Shown piece after piece: positions 51,181 to 62,000 of a DNA stretch of 62,000 nt. This DNA is from Bolinopsis microptera (lineage: Eukaryota; Ctenophora; Tentaculata; Lobata; Bolinopsidae). Position 1 is the stretch's first letter. Each line of letters starts with the position of its first letter. Where the stretch lies: contig NC_087082.1 of assembly GCF_026151205.1 (NCBI RefSeq), positions 13,611,365 to 13,673,364 of the forward strand, in the 5' to 3' direction. Both the position numbers and the translations under genes were made by a program. The notes below the pieces were generated by a model. It was not told the origin of the DNA, searched no databases, and was given only the letters and a program-made list of their open reading frames with translations.

Positions 51181-53080
51181 TTTATTAATTTTTTATCTAC
51201 CTTCCTATACTTTCAACATCATATCACACTTCACCCGCACACCTCACACATTAATGACCATATCAGACCTGTATCTAATGTATCTGGAATTTGACGTATT
51301 GAAATACCAATTTTGACTATATATCCACAGTTATTCACCATGGATTTGTTTTTTATTAAATAGTTTTTCATAAATTTTTGGATTTAGATTGATTCGATGT
51401 AATGGGTCCAAGTTACTGCGGACATAGTTCACTATGTGTTTACCGTGTTTGGGTGCCCATCATATTTTACAGATGGGGGCGATATTTTGAACGATTCTAT
51501 TTTATATTCATCTATTGCTGTACTCTGTAAAATTTGAAAAGTATTTAATTAAAAAAAATGTACAGTTGCTGCGTGAGATATTCGTGATTTTCGCAATTTG
51601 TAATAGTGTAATTTTCGAAATGTTCAAATGGCTATAACTTATATCTGAACAATCGAATTTGATATTTTAAAAAGAATAACTAGAACAATTTCTTGAATTT
51701 TCATGTTGATTTACTTGGGAGAAATTTCTTGATTTAGTGACATATTCGAGTGTAAGGTGTCTGATGGTGACGAATATCTTCCAAGCAATATCTTGATTGA
51801 GCTCACGTACAATGTACATGCCGTACAATCATAATCTCAACTATAATGTACAAAATAGTGCCTCATCTGTGCATGTGTCAAATTCCACGGCTACTGCAGC
51901 TGGACAAGGAAGGGATATAATGACGGAATGATATGAAATTCAGAAAATGTACGGCAAATTACACCCACCACTCCATAATGTTCAATATAGCTCTGGACCC
52001 GTCCCAGGTTCAGACCAGTTGCAGTGCACTATTTATTGCAGTATAGTGCACTATATTATATAGAGCACTATATCATATCTAGAGCACTATACAATGATCA
52101 TTTGTATACTAAATAATGTTCACTACAATATGTGGACTATGTCCTGAGGAATGACAAGTGTAATTACTGTTACAATGGATGAACCAACCTTACACTTAGT
52201 GTCTCAGTAGCGAGACATTTCATAATGTAACAAGTTGCTTGAAGTTTGGAGAATGTTAGTGAGCAGATTTGTAGATGTTCTGGGCGTACAATTAGTAATT
52301 AGTGCCCCTGTCCCACTAATAATATAATGCGTATATATTATATTATATTATACACTGTGTCCCACATAGTTCTAATAATCATATCAACAATAAAATGTGA
52401 AAATTTTGATTACCACAGTTAGAGTAGCTGTCCCGATATAATTATATGACAATAAAATAGCAGATAAAGAGACAACAGAAGTTGCATTATAATCGAATAG
52501 AATTTCTCCCAGCATAGCTTTCAATCTTGTTTTACCCATTACAAAAGTGTTAATAGTTAACTCTTACGAGTGCATCAGTACACCGTATGTAATACGGCCA
52601 GTCAGTCTCAACTACATACCGTATTGTATATTTATATACAATACAAACTCTTTTATTGTGTATAAATAGAGATTCTGTAGATTGAGAAGTAGAGATTCAT
52701 GAAGTTCGAGAAATTTACACAATATGACGCGGTCTCTATTCATATTGTATTGTAAAGTTAGCTTTTAGTTGTAATTGTCTGATTTTGTGGACATGTACAT
52801 TGTACATTGTACATTGTACATTGTACGTGTCACGGGACACGTGTCTTAATCAGGGCTCAACTGGGACCGCTTTTTGGCCGGGACAGGGACTAGAAAAAGT
52901 CTATTGATCTTATAACGTATAATGGTGTTAGGTGTATTTAAACATTATGCTATGTCAGCAACTTGATATTAAATTTCCAGAATATTCCACATTTTGATTT
53001 TAGCGTAAAACATACTCATACATCATGGTATTTGGTTAACGGTATCTATTTACTGGAGTCTGAGTAGCCATTATGGTTTA
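51180..53080. other. Gene-free AT-rich DNA
   Basis: No gene seen. Contains a short 7-bp tandem TACATTG run (about 52798-52824) and palindromic TAT-rich stretches near 52330-52350. Confidence 0.4.
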
Positions 53081-54019
53081 TCAGTGCGACTAATTTACTT
53101 ATTACGCATACATTACTTATTTTACTTCGTTACTTCGTTGAGTTCATCCGTGGAGCCGGAAGGGTCATCAGATATCTGACCACCTGGATGGCGAGTAGTC
53201 GACCAGTGAGTTTGACCAACTGCAGCTGTAGCCGGCGACCGGAGGGTTGTCCGGTATCAAAGCAAGAAAGTTCGACAAACTACACTTAAACATGTCAAAG
53301 GATGAATCAGCCTTTACTGTGTGAGGCACTTTGTTCCACAGCTTCGGTCCTTGAACTGCAAAAGACCTAACGTACAGTGACTGGTTGCGTAAGGAACTTG
53401 ACTTTGACAATGAGGGTATGACAGCTACATCCCCGTGTCTTGGGGTCACCTTGAATTTGATATCACAGCAGTTTGGTACCACATTATGGAGAATCTTCCA
53501 CATCATCAGGATGATATACCTCTCCCGTCTGCGCTGTAGAGACATCAATTTAAGCTGTACGAGTCTTTCCCAATAGTTGAGATGTTGAAGACCGCCAATA
53601 CGACTGGTGAAAGTTCTTTGCACCCCCTCTATCAGCTGTATTTCAGTCACCTTGGTAGGGCTCCAGAGTGGGCAGCAATACTCTAGTAAGCTTCTTACTA
53701 GTGACTTGTAGAGAGTAATCATTACGGTCTTGTCGCGAGTTTTGAACACACTGAATACCCAAGATAGTGTGCTCCTTGCTTTGGGTACCATGTTGCCGAT
53801 GTGTGTCGACCAGCTAAGATCACTTGAAACCATAACTCCAAGATCTCGGACGTTTTCGACAGGATAAAGTATGTCCTGACTGGATACTTTGTAACGCAGT
53901 GTTTCGGCAAAGAAGGGTAGTTCGGGGAATGAGCTCTTAGTGTTATGGAGGTGATTTAACAGCTCGAACTTCTGCTCGTGAAGCTTCATGTTGTTGCTAC
54001 GTGACCAGTCAAGAATCTT

Positions 54020-54242
54020 GATTTCTCTTGGAGAATTTCTCTTTAGACTCTTAACTTGCGAACAAATTGAAGCAGCAAACTTTAGGCTAGAAACTTTATT
54101 GTTTTATTTATTTAACTTTACAATAAAGTTTCTAGCCTAAAGTTTGCTGCTTCAATTTGTTCGCAAGTTAAGAGTCTAAAGAGAAATTCTCCAAGAGAAA
54201 TCAAGTTCAAATGCGACTCATAAATATAGCCCCCTTGAACTA
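54020..54242 (-). mobile_element. 223-bp hairpin mini-PLE inserted in LINE ORF2
   Basis: Flanked by CAGTCAAGAATCTT at 54006-54019 and 54243-54256. On the minus strand it starts with the same leader as the big PLE (TTCAAGGGGGCTATATTTAT...). It then has an 82-bp copy of the PLE 3' end in inverted orientation, a 19-bp loop (54102-54120), and the same 82 bp in direct orientation (arms 54020-54101 and 54121-54202, perfect). It has no coding body, so it must have moved with enzyme supplied by a relative. Confidence 0.9.
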
Positions 54243-55309
54243 CAGTCAAGAATCTTATAGATATCTTCTTGTAACAACTGACAGTCTTCAAAACAGCCAA
54301 TCTGTTTGGAGACTCTAGTATCATCGGCGAAAAAACTCACCCTAGATGAGTCCACTACTTGTTCTAGATCATTGATGAACAAGATAAAGAGAAGCGGCCC
54401 CAAAACGCTTCCCTGGGGAACACCACTTAAAACCTTTGCGATAACCGAGTGAACTCCATTAAGCACCACGACTTGTTCGCGATCAAAGAGAAAGGACTTT
54501 ATCCACTCTATGAGCTTGCCATGAAACCCATATTTTCTCAGCTTGTGAATGAGAAGATTTAAGTCGACTTTATCGAACGCCTTAGCGTAATCCAGATATA
54601 TAGAATCTGTATCTTCACCACGAGTAAACCCTTCGTAGATGTCGTCAAAATGGCCGAGCATTTGAGTCAAGCAGCTCCTATTCGCTCTGAAACCATGCTG
54701 CTTATCGGTCAAGAGACTGTTGGCTTCCAAATACTCCACCATATGTTTCCTTACCACTCTTTCATACACTTTTACAACGTGGGAGGTCAAAGTGACAGGT
54801 CTGTAGTTTCCAGCTTCACATCTACTGCCTTTCTTGAATAGTGGCGAAACATAACCCGTCTTGTAGAAGCTTGGCACTATACCAGATGACATGGACTCTG
54901 ACCACATAAGATAAATCGGGACACTAAGGCTGGTAGCACACCTTTTGAGAAGAATAGCTGGTATTCCATCGGGTCCAGGGGCAGAGTCTAGCTTAATTTC
55001 AGATATAGCTTCCATGATACTATCAGGTGTTAACACAATGTCATTGTCTCTACTGATAAGGGGTGGTACCGCAAATGTAGGGACTGCCGTGTCGGGACAG
55101 GTAGGGTCGCTGAAAACGGAGCAGAACTGTTGTTGAAGGATGTTGGCAAGTTCTTTCCGTTCAGTGACTAGTTCCTTATTGTCGTTCAGGAGGGTAGAGA
55201 TGTTGTGTTTCACTTTGGAGAATGATTTGGCATAGGAGAAGAAATATTTGGGGTTACTTTTGATCCGCTCCACCGCTCTCCTCTCACCTTGGTCGAGATG
55301 GTTGACTAT

Positions 55310-56415
55310 TTTTTTTTATTTTTTATGTTGGGGCACCCACTTTACCTCCCTATTGGGAGGCTACGTCCGTCATTAGTGACTAACGTCTATTGGGGTTCCT
55401 CTGGTTGTAGGTGTCAGTAGGTTTGGGTCACTTGGCATGGGCTAGTGATCCCGCCCCTCCAGAGGATAAAGCCTGGTGAGCGACGTTTCCCGTTAGGGAA
55501 ACTGTCATAATGCTCGTTCACGGGAGAACACCACCCATGCCTAGATGTTCTCCCGGGTACTCGATAGAACAGGCTGCCCCCTGTCATTCTAGTGGGCTGA
55601 CAGGAACCTACCAGGCATGCCTGAGCCTCCGATGGAATTCACCCATATCTTTGTTGTTTTTGTGTTATATCTTTGTCTTTGCGCGGCTCAATTTCCGCGC
55701 TATACTAAAGTGCTGATTCACGAATTTACATGCGATATTTGAATTTTGAGTAGACCCTTTTTTGTCGCAATTTGGCAATTTCTTTGTTTACGTAATTATC
55801 GCTAATTTTAAGTTTGCTGGTAATAATCTAAGTGCTATATCTCCAATAGCTGGCAGTTTGTCTGATTGTTAGATCCCCTCTAACTGGTAGCGGCCCTAAG
55901 GCTGGCAGTTTGTCTGATTGTTAGATCCCCTCTAACTGGTAGCGGCCCTAAGGCGGCATGTGAGTGAATGAGTGAGTAATAAAGTGAGGTGTAGGAGAAG
56001 TGGGGAAGAAAACATGAATATGAAAGTATGGTACACTGTTGCCAGCTGACTCACCAGCAACAATGCAAGTCCAAGAAGAAAGAAGGAGAGACACTGTCCG
56101 TTATCTGGGTGTGCCACCACCGACAGTGCTCCCACTTCTGTGGGGCCGAGGGTGTTGGCTCCAAGAACCAGCCGTGAGCGAACAGCGCCTGACCCCCTCT
56201 ATGGTTAACTTTAGAATGACAGGACTATGCTTTTCTCCAGGCCAATCCGTTCAGTAACCAGCTGACCCAGCACCACCTCTGATGGAAGATGTGGTTCGGA
56301 TTGGACTTCGCTAGGATTTGTCAGTTTTTCTGTAGACACTAATGCTCCCTCGAGGAAAGACATGAGCCCCGGCGAAGCTGACCAAAAACGTGGCAGGGAT
56401 TCTCACCCTACAGAC
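55310..56415 (-). mobile_element. 1.1-kb non-coding retroposon with A-rich tail inserted in LINE ORF2
   Basis: Flanked by GGTTGACTAT at 55300-55309 and 56416-56425. On the minus strand it ends in an A-rich tail (55310-55325), so it arrived by target-primed reverse transcription. Inside is a 52-bp tandem duplication (about 55850-55901 and 55902-55953). It is more GC-rich than its surroundings and has no protein domain that I recognise. It could be a large SINE or a deleted LINE derivative. I see no convincing tRNA or 5S head. Confidence 0.85.
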
Positions 56416-57672
56416 GGTTGACTATGGCCTCCTTTATCTCATAGCACACCAGCCCGATTTCGTCTTCAAGTTTCTTGATTCGGGCATTGTCACCGGCGCA
56501 CCTTGCTGCGGAGAGACGAGTTTTAAGCTTAGACTTCCGTCTTCTGAGAGAGTTGTAGAGCTTAGGCTTGCCTGATGGAGGTCGTTTCTTGGGAATGTTC
56601 GATATGCACGTGTTTAGTACTTTATCCGTGAACTTGGCAGGAAATTCCTCGAACGTACCAGCATCTCTCAGTTCATCCCAATCAATAGCTTCAAAAACCT
56701 TATTCAGTTGGGGAAAATCAGCTTGATTGAAATCTAATGCTCGAAAGTTCATTTCATCAAGATATGTAGCATGGGCCTCCTCCATCACACCAGGGTTGAA
56801 GGAGAGTAGGACGCTGACCATATCGTGATCAGATATATCGGTTGCTTCAGTTTTAACATCCGATATCAGTCGGTCATTGTTACAGAAAACCAGGTCCAAA
56901 ATGTTGTTTCCTCTGGTAGGCACGTTGACCATTTGACTGAGAAGATAGGTTGACATAAAGTTTAACAAGCGTTGGGCCGATAAATTTGATTCTGATGTCC
57001 CACCGCTGTGGATCTGAAGCGATCCCCAGTCAACCTGAGGTAGGTTGAAATCACCTGTTATGAACAACTCATAATCGTTGTCAAGGTTTTCGATAGCGTG
57101 CCCCAAGTGATCCAAAAGCTTTGAGAAGCTTGATAGGCTCGCATCAGGGGGTCTGTAGATGACTGCCACCAATAGCTTTGCAGATGGGTAAACATTGCAC
57201 AGCCCCTGACAAGTACCGTCGTCGTAAAACTCTGAAGCTGACACTGGGAGAGACGACAATGAGTAGAGAAGAACACCTCCTCCACTCCTCTTGCTACGGT
57301 CACATCTTGAAACTGAGTAGCCCGGTATCTGGAGTTGAGCGTCACTGTAGTATGACTTTAACCAGGACTCCGTAATCGCGATGAAGGGGAACAAGTGCCC
57401 TGACTCTCGTTTTTCCTCAACATGACCAATAAGGTCATTAAGTTTCCATCTACCGACACTATTCGCAGACGGATTCAAGCTCCTCGCATTTAGTAGAAGG
57501 AGTGATGAGAGTAAGGCATGGGATGGGGCGGTAGCCTGGGCACTCCTAGAGACATCATAGGCTGGGGTGCTGGAGCCGGGTACATCATGGTGGGGGGAGC
57601 TTGGAGAGCTGAAGTTGGCTGCGTGTGAGGATGGCACGCTGGTGCACCTTGGCTCATCTTCTTCTCCATCGC

Positions 57673-58776
57673 CTATAACTTGGTCGCCATACCCGTGACC
57701 AAGTTTCGCAACTCTAAAAAATTGCTCGATTCAGAATTGCTGACGTTCTGATTTGCACCATTTTGTTTCTGCTTCGCTTTTCGGGGGACACTGCTGGGTT
57801 TGTTGTTGTTGTTGTTGTTGTTGTTGTTATTTTTCTTTCGAGCGGAGCGAGGATGAAAATTCGAACAATCCTTTTTAGAACATGAACCGATGTCAAGCGC
57901 AGTTTTGCAGATTTCAGGATGGAAAAAAGGACAATTCTTGCCCTTTTTGCAACCCTTTCTACCTGTCGTCCCTGACATGCGAAACTGGTTACACACCCGG
58001 GGATGAATATAGGAGCAGCATTTCCCACTAACTTCCTTCTTCCCGCTCATACCGTGGGGGCAGTTCCAATTTAGAAAATTCCGACAAGTTTCGTTGGAGG
58101 ATGGGGCAGCGTGATTCTCAGGTGTGTTTTGAGGAGGAGGACGATGCTCAGGTGTGTTTTGAGAGAGATCATATTGGGTTGACGATATAGCGTTCTGGAG
58201 AGCAATGCTTGATAAGTCATTAGAGCTGTCAGAAAACTGATCCCCAGCAGGGAGTGTTCCAGAATTATGACGTGACTTATGTTTTCTGGGTTCTATCGGA
58301 TCAACAATATCATGACACTTATCACACAACCAAACAAATCCTGCAGGGGTATTCATGTTGGATAGTGTCTCGTGCAGCACTCTGTTCCTCTCGCAATCAT
58401 GAGAACCTTTAAAACATCTAAAGCAGTTGAAAAAAGGCGGTACTTGAGGTTCGTGGTCAATAACATAGTCCTCACCACATTCTTTACATTTGGTGGGTAA
58501 GAGAGCTTTGAAACCGAAATAAATACGATTCATAAGAGCTGGCTTAGCAAAGACTTTGAAACCCTTCTGATCAGCAAGAGCAATACCGAGAAACTCAGCA
58601 CAACTTTCAAGTAACAAAACCGTAAACTGATCGAGTCGCTTGACAATGGCCGTACGACTTTGAACACTGTCAAAAGTGGAGATAACCGGTCTGATAGGTA
58701 TTTCAGCCTTATCAAGGAGTTTCCCGATGATGATCTTAATGTTTTCACTGTCATTTTGATTCTGATTACTTCCCAT
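57673..58776 (-). CDS. LINE ORF1 protein with PHD-like finger and three CCCH zinc fingers
   Basis: 367 codons. Cys97-Cys100, Cys118-Cys121, His126-Cys128 and Cys151-Cys154 fit the C4HC3 spacing of a PHD finger, a domain known in ORF1 of some L2/CR1-type elements. Residues 231-308 carry three CCCH units (C231/C239/C253-254/H258, C262/C276/C282/H286, C290/C299/C304/H308), each ending in (I/F)HP, likely RNA-binding. An Asn10 run coded by an AAC microsatellite follows. ORF1 presumably packages the element's RNA with ORF2. The frame is intact. Confidence 0.85.
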   Translation of the reverse strand: MGSNQNQNDSENIKIIIGKLLDKAEIPIRPVISTFDSVQSRTAIVKRLDQFTVLLLESCAEFLGIALADQKGFKVFAKPALMNRIYFGFKALLPTKCKECGEDYVIDHEPQVPPFFNCFRCFKGSHDCERNRVLHETLSNMNTPAGFVWLCDKCHDIVDPIEPRKHKSRHNSGTLPAGDQFSDSSNDLSSIALQNAISSTQYDLSQNTPEHRPPPQNTPENHAAPSSNETCRNFLNWNCPHGMSGKKEVSGKCCSYIHPRVCNQFRMSGTTGRKGCKKGKNCPFFHPEICKTALDIGSCSKKDCSNFHPRSARKKNNNNNNNNNNKPSSVPRKAKQKQNGANQNVSNSESSNFLELRNLVTGMATKL

Positions 58777-58917
58777 GGTTCAATGTACACGGTGAATACA
58801 ATATGTACACGGTGACAGGTAGCCGATGGTAACAGTAGATAGTGTAAGCTGATAAGAGCAGTAAAAATCGATACAAAAGCACATAAAATAATGAGATTAC
58901 TACTCAACCAGTATTAA

Positions 58918-60673
58918 GGGGGCATACCCCAAATTTGTCCAGACCAAATGACCTCATTGTAGGCAGTTCAGTGACCTTCTAGCGCACCGTTTCCACACCA
59001 AAAAAAAATTATTTTGAGAATACCTATTTTTGTAATCGAACATTTCCTGGTTAAGAGTGCAATTTTCGGAAAAAATTATTTTGTGGTTGAGACGCTATAA
59101 GTTACCTTACGAGACATATTTATATGGTACGAAATTTGGGGATTTTTGGAAAAAATCCCCATATTTTCGTACTACCAAAATTGTGGCCGCCATTTCAAAA
59201 TCCCACACATTAATTTTATGTAATTGGCTTAAATAGAGCTAATTTGAGGTGAATTTGTCAAATAAGTTGTTTTACGTGTTTTGTGAGACAAGGATACGCA
59301 TTTCTCAGGTAAATAGAAAGTTACTTAGTATAAAAATTACTGAATAGAAAATACTGTTTTTTTTCTCTGGAGGGTTAGAAGTCAAACTTAGTCTCACATT
59401 CAAGAGTAGGGGAGACTTAATTGACAAGCTCAAACTCCTAGTGTTGAGGGAGGCATACACCTGGGACTACACCGGTGAGGAGACTCAAGGTGAAAGAGAC
59501 GACGATGAAGACGATTTAAACGAAGAGAATGATTTTTAATTAGTTTTTCACGATTTTTAAAAATTTCATCAAAAACTGATTTTGATTTATCTGAAATAAT
59601 TTAGCGTGAAAATGCGAAAATTTAATTTGGGGTACGAAATTTGGGGATTTCTGAAAAAAATCCCCATATTTTCGTTCCCCCATAATTCCGATCCCCAGAA
59701 TTATGATCCACATAAATATGTCTTGTAAGGTAATCATTTCTTGCGGTATCGCGTTGAAATTTTGCTCGCCGTTTATTCACATCTATGTCAAGGTGTGTGT
59801 AAAATCTTGATATCGTATCTAAAAAGGCTGGTGTGTTATGAATTTTCAAAGTCAAAAAGCTAAAATTGTCCTTTTCAGGCTTATTTTAACAAAAAGTCAG
59901 TCAGGGAAGATCGGATTATTTGATGCTTGACATCAAATTGTTCTCTGAATTCTGGCGCAGTTTTTGATGCCCTCAAAGCCAAACAACAAATTTAGGCACA
60001 TTTTTCGTTTTTAATATTTACTGATTTTTCTAAAATTTTGATAGGAATGTACTAGTGACTTTTTGAAGGGTGCAAAATAACCGCAACTAGCACATTTATA
60101 TATGAGTTATGAACAACAAAACACCCTAAAATGCTTTTAGAAAAATCAGTAAATATTAAAAACGAAAAATGTGCCTAAATTTGTTGTTTGGCTTTGAGGT
60201 CCAATAGATCAGAAGGTGAATGAGTAAAAACATTTTTGAGGGCATCAAAAACTGCGCCAGAATTCAGAGAACAATTTGATGTCAAGCATCAAATAATCCG
60301 ATCTTCACTGACTGACTTTTTGTTAAAATAAGCCTGAAAAGGACAATTTTAGCTTTTTGACTTTAAAAATTCATAACACACCAGCCTTTTTAGATACGAT
60401 ATCAAGATTTTACACACACCTTGACATAGATGTGAATAAACGGCGAGCAAAATTTCAACCCGATACCGCAAGAAATGATTAACTTATAGCGTCTCAACCA
60501 CAAAATAATTTTTTCCGAAAATTGCACTCTTAACCAGGAAATGCTCGATTACAAAAATAGGTATTCTCAAAATAATTATTTTGGTGTGGAAACGGTGCGC
60601 TAGAAGGTCACTGAACTGCCTATGAGGTCATTTGGTCTGGACGGCACAAACCACTGTTTTGGGGTATGCCCCC
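58918..60673. mobile_element. TTAA-flanked foldback DNA transposon
   Basis: Flanked by TTAA (58914-58917 and 60674-60677). The ends are GGGGGCATACCCCAAA and its complement. After removing the nested insert, the left arm (58918-59104 joined to 59731-about 60040) is complementary to the right arm (about 60135-60673) over roughly 500 bp, with a few substitutions and one extra stretch of about 40 bp in the right arm (around 60200-60235). The loop is about 90 bp. TTAA targets are used by piggyBac and Kolobok; the family is not decided here. No transposase is present. Confidence 0.88.
59105..59730. mobile_element. 626-bp TA-flanked DNA transposon nested in the TTAA element
   Basis: TA duplicated at 59103-59104 and 59731-59732. 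The complementary arm of the host element (near 60480-60484) shows the empty site with a single TA. TIRs are CCTTAC(G/A)AGACATATTTAT and its complement, followed by near-palindromic ACGAAATTTGGGGATTT...ATCCCCATATTTTCGT segments. TA targets indicate the IS630-Tc1-mariner group. Inside, on the + strand, 59373-59539 is open and ends in an acidic tail (ERDDDEDDLNEEND) just before a stop, preceded by a T-rich splice-acceptor-like stretch: perhaps the last exon of a lost transposase. Confidence 0.85.
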
Positions 60674-60677
60674 TTAA

Positions 60678-62000
60678 GCACTTTATACCACGTGACCTTA
60701 GATATTATATATCACCAGTTTTTGGTGCAATCAGCGATGATAACAGCATCTAAAAAGCTTTGTATCGCATTCATTTAGAATTTTATCAGTTGCAGATTAG
60801 CAATGTTAGGTATGCGCTCGCCATAATATAAAAGGCGAATGCTTATGTCATTTAAATATTATATTAAGTGTCTAAATTGCATTTTGTTACTTAGAACGAC
60901 ATTTCGGATTTCAACTCAAGATTATCACAAATTCAAAACAAATTCGTGTGGTCCCGGCCAAAATGCCGAATGCCGAGTTTTTACCAGGACCTGTACCTGA
61001 ATTCCAAAAAAATGTCCGATTTTGATCAGGACCAGAATGAAGCCGGGATTCCTCATTCCGGTAGACTATTCGACACGTGGTACCTGTCTTAGTGTACACT
61101 CACTGTACCAATTGGCTCAGTATTGGTTATCACACAATCTTTACAGATATTAAACCCTCTTAATGGTTTCAGTCAGAACACAGTTATTTTGATATCATCC
61201 TTTGGCACGATATTAGAATTGCTTTACAAGATATTAGAATCGCTTTACACAAGCTGGGCTTTTATTCCCCAGCGACCTTAGAATCCACAAGTTGGTTAAC
61301 TGGGCTCATTAGAGCAAGGCTGGTAGACGGTATTTTGTGCACATGTGGGTTGTTGGTGCTTTAATCTTACCAAAGTGCTTGTACTGACATAACACCTGAC
61401 TACCACGTGAGAATATCACGAGCAGGACCGTTCTGGGGGATATATAGCGAGACACACCCTCCTTACTTTCCTACAATATCATGTTAAACAAGACTGAGTC
61501 ACCAGTAAATGGGATCGCGCAATATAACGGTAAATCTGGGCCACACTTCCTGTAATTTCATTGTATGTGGAACGCAGTTTTAGCCAATACAAACCTTAAT
61601 AGGATTGGTCCATTGTGAGACGCTATCTTCCGATGTGAAGCCCGTAAAATACCCCCATATACACTCTACACAGACTGTACATACGTATTCTAGACATTTT
61701 CAATTAATTAGGGTATGCGGAGTATGCGGAGTATGCGGATATTACTTGTACATGTGTACAAAACGACGATTAATTTTACAGCGTGGTCGTAGTACATGAC
61801 GTCATGTTTCATCTAATATCACACAATCACATGTAATGACGGGGCTATTTCAGCTTGGTACTGTCATGTAACACTGAGGGGGGGGGAACTGTGAAGTAAC
61901 ACAGTACACGTTTTATATCCTTTATACTGTTTGCACCCTAAAGTCCTAAACCTTAAACACTGGACCGGATTAGGTTTCTTGGTCCGGTAATTAATTAGCG
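60678..62000. other. Intergenic DNA, no gene seen
   Basis: Contains CACGTG with nearby CCAAT/ATTGG words (61073-61125, 61402 and 61590-61612), a three-copy 9-bp repeat TATGCGGAG (about 61712-61738) and a G9 tract near 61879. No ORF with a recognisable domain. Confidence 0.4.

Larger units (their letters stand above)
53168..57637 (-). pseudogene. LINE ORF2: endonuclease plus reverse transcriptase, split by two insertions
   Basis: Three pieces read in order on the minus strand. 57637-56408 has the EEP endonuclease: LLLLNARSLN with Asn50, ITESWL with Glu90, GDFN at 195-198 and SDH at 269-271. 55273-54218 is the polymerase core with APGPDGIP, GNYRPVTLTS, LDYAKAFDKV, SGVPQGSVLGPLLF and catalytic FADD. 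53989-53168 is the thumb/C-terminal part with VRDLGVMVSSDLSW and GPKLWNKVP. Removing the insert at 55310-56415 and the insert at 54020-54242, each with one copy of its target duplication, restores an uninterrupted frame at both joins. ORF2 starts 35 bp after the ORF1 stop in another frame. Closest to the CR1/L2 branch of the Jockey superfamily. Confidence 0.88.
53090..58913 (-). mobile_element. Full-length CR1/L2-type LINE, interrupted by two insertions
   Basis: Minus-strand element with ORF1 (57673-58776) and ORF2 (53168-57637). The 3' end lies near 53090-53165 and has CGAAGTAA-like short repeats rather than a plain poly-A, as in CR1/L2 elements. The 5' UTR runs at least to 58913, where a TTAA-flanked transposon interrupts it, so the true 5' end could lie beyond 60677. 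Outside the two inserts the frames have no stops, indicating a young copy. Its own target duplication was not identified. Confidence 0.85.

Overview
The window looks like nuclear DNA of an AT-rich metazoan, most likely an early-branching marine invertebrate such as a cnidarian. The taxon is an inference from gene families, GT-AG spliced short-exon genes and the transposon mix; no single sequence diagnoses it. Four protein-coding genes are supported, all on the + strand: a CD36/SCARB-family membrane protein (2009-3762), a PHF3/DIDO-family TFIIS-SPOC transcription regulator (about 27.3-34.3 kb), an intronless 12-finger C2H2 zinc-finger protein (37944-39290) and the first five exons of a UBE2E-type ubiquitin-conjugating enzyme (39720-46850). 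The UBE2E exon carrying the catalytic cysteine was not found.

Region by region: 1-2 kb is low-complexity flank. CD36 follows. From about 4 to 27 kb there is no convincing gene. That desert holds tandem minisatellites with periods of 10, 11, 20 or 21 bp, two clusters of CCAAT boxes (one with 32/32/30 bp spacing next to five CACGTG boxes), an 801-bp TIR transposon with an 8-bp target duplication, and an 844-bp element made of a 474-bp unit present 1.8 times between 13-bp direct repeats. From 27 to 35 kb is the PHF3/DIDO-like gene with a very long polyglutamine tract. At 36.3-37.4 kb there are three short GC-rich insertions with 8-10 bp flanking repeats. From 37.9 to 46.9 kb lie the zinc-finger gene and the UBE2E gene. 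Intron 3 of UBE2E carries a nearly complete GIY-YIG Penelope-like element (PLE, 40879-44673) and, beside it, a 21-bp minisatellite.

From 47 to 62 kb the sequence is dominated by retroelements. The main one is a CR1/L2-type LINE on the - strand (about 53.1-58.9 kb) with an ORF1 containing a PHD-like finger and three CCCH fingers, and an ORF2 with endonuclease and reverse transcriptase. The LINE has been hit by a 1.1-kb polyA-tailed insertion and by a 223-bp hairpin derivative of the same PLE family. Next to its 5' end is a foldback element flanked by TTAA, which itself contains a TA-flanked transposon. Exact target duplications allow the order of events to be read.

The most notable points are the PLE architecture (a 948-bp inverted arm with a 62-bp perfect palindrome at a switch point, plus a tiny 82-bp-arm hairpin derivative that transposed with its own 14-bp target duplication), the regularly spaced CCAAT array, an 11-unit higher-order repeat inside a 21-bp satellite, a shared CTGGTTA core in several 11-bp arrays, and a CD36-family protein that has lost the usual ectodomain cysteines.
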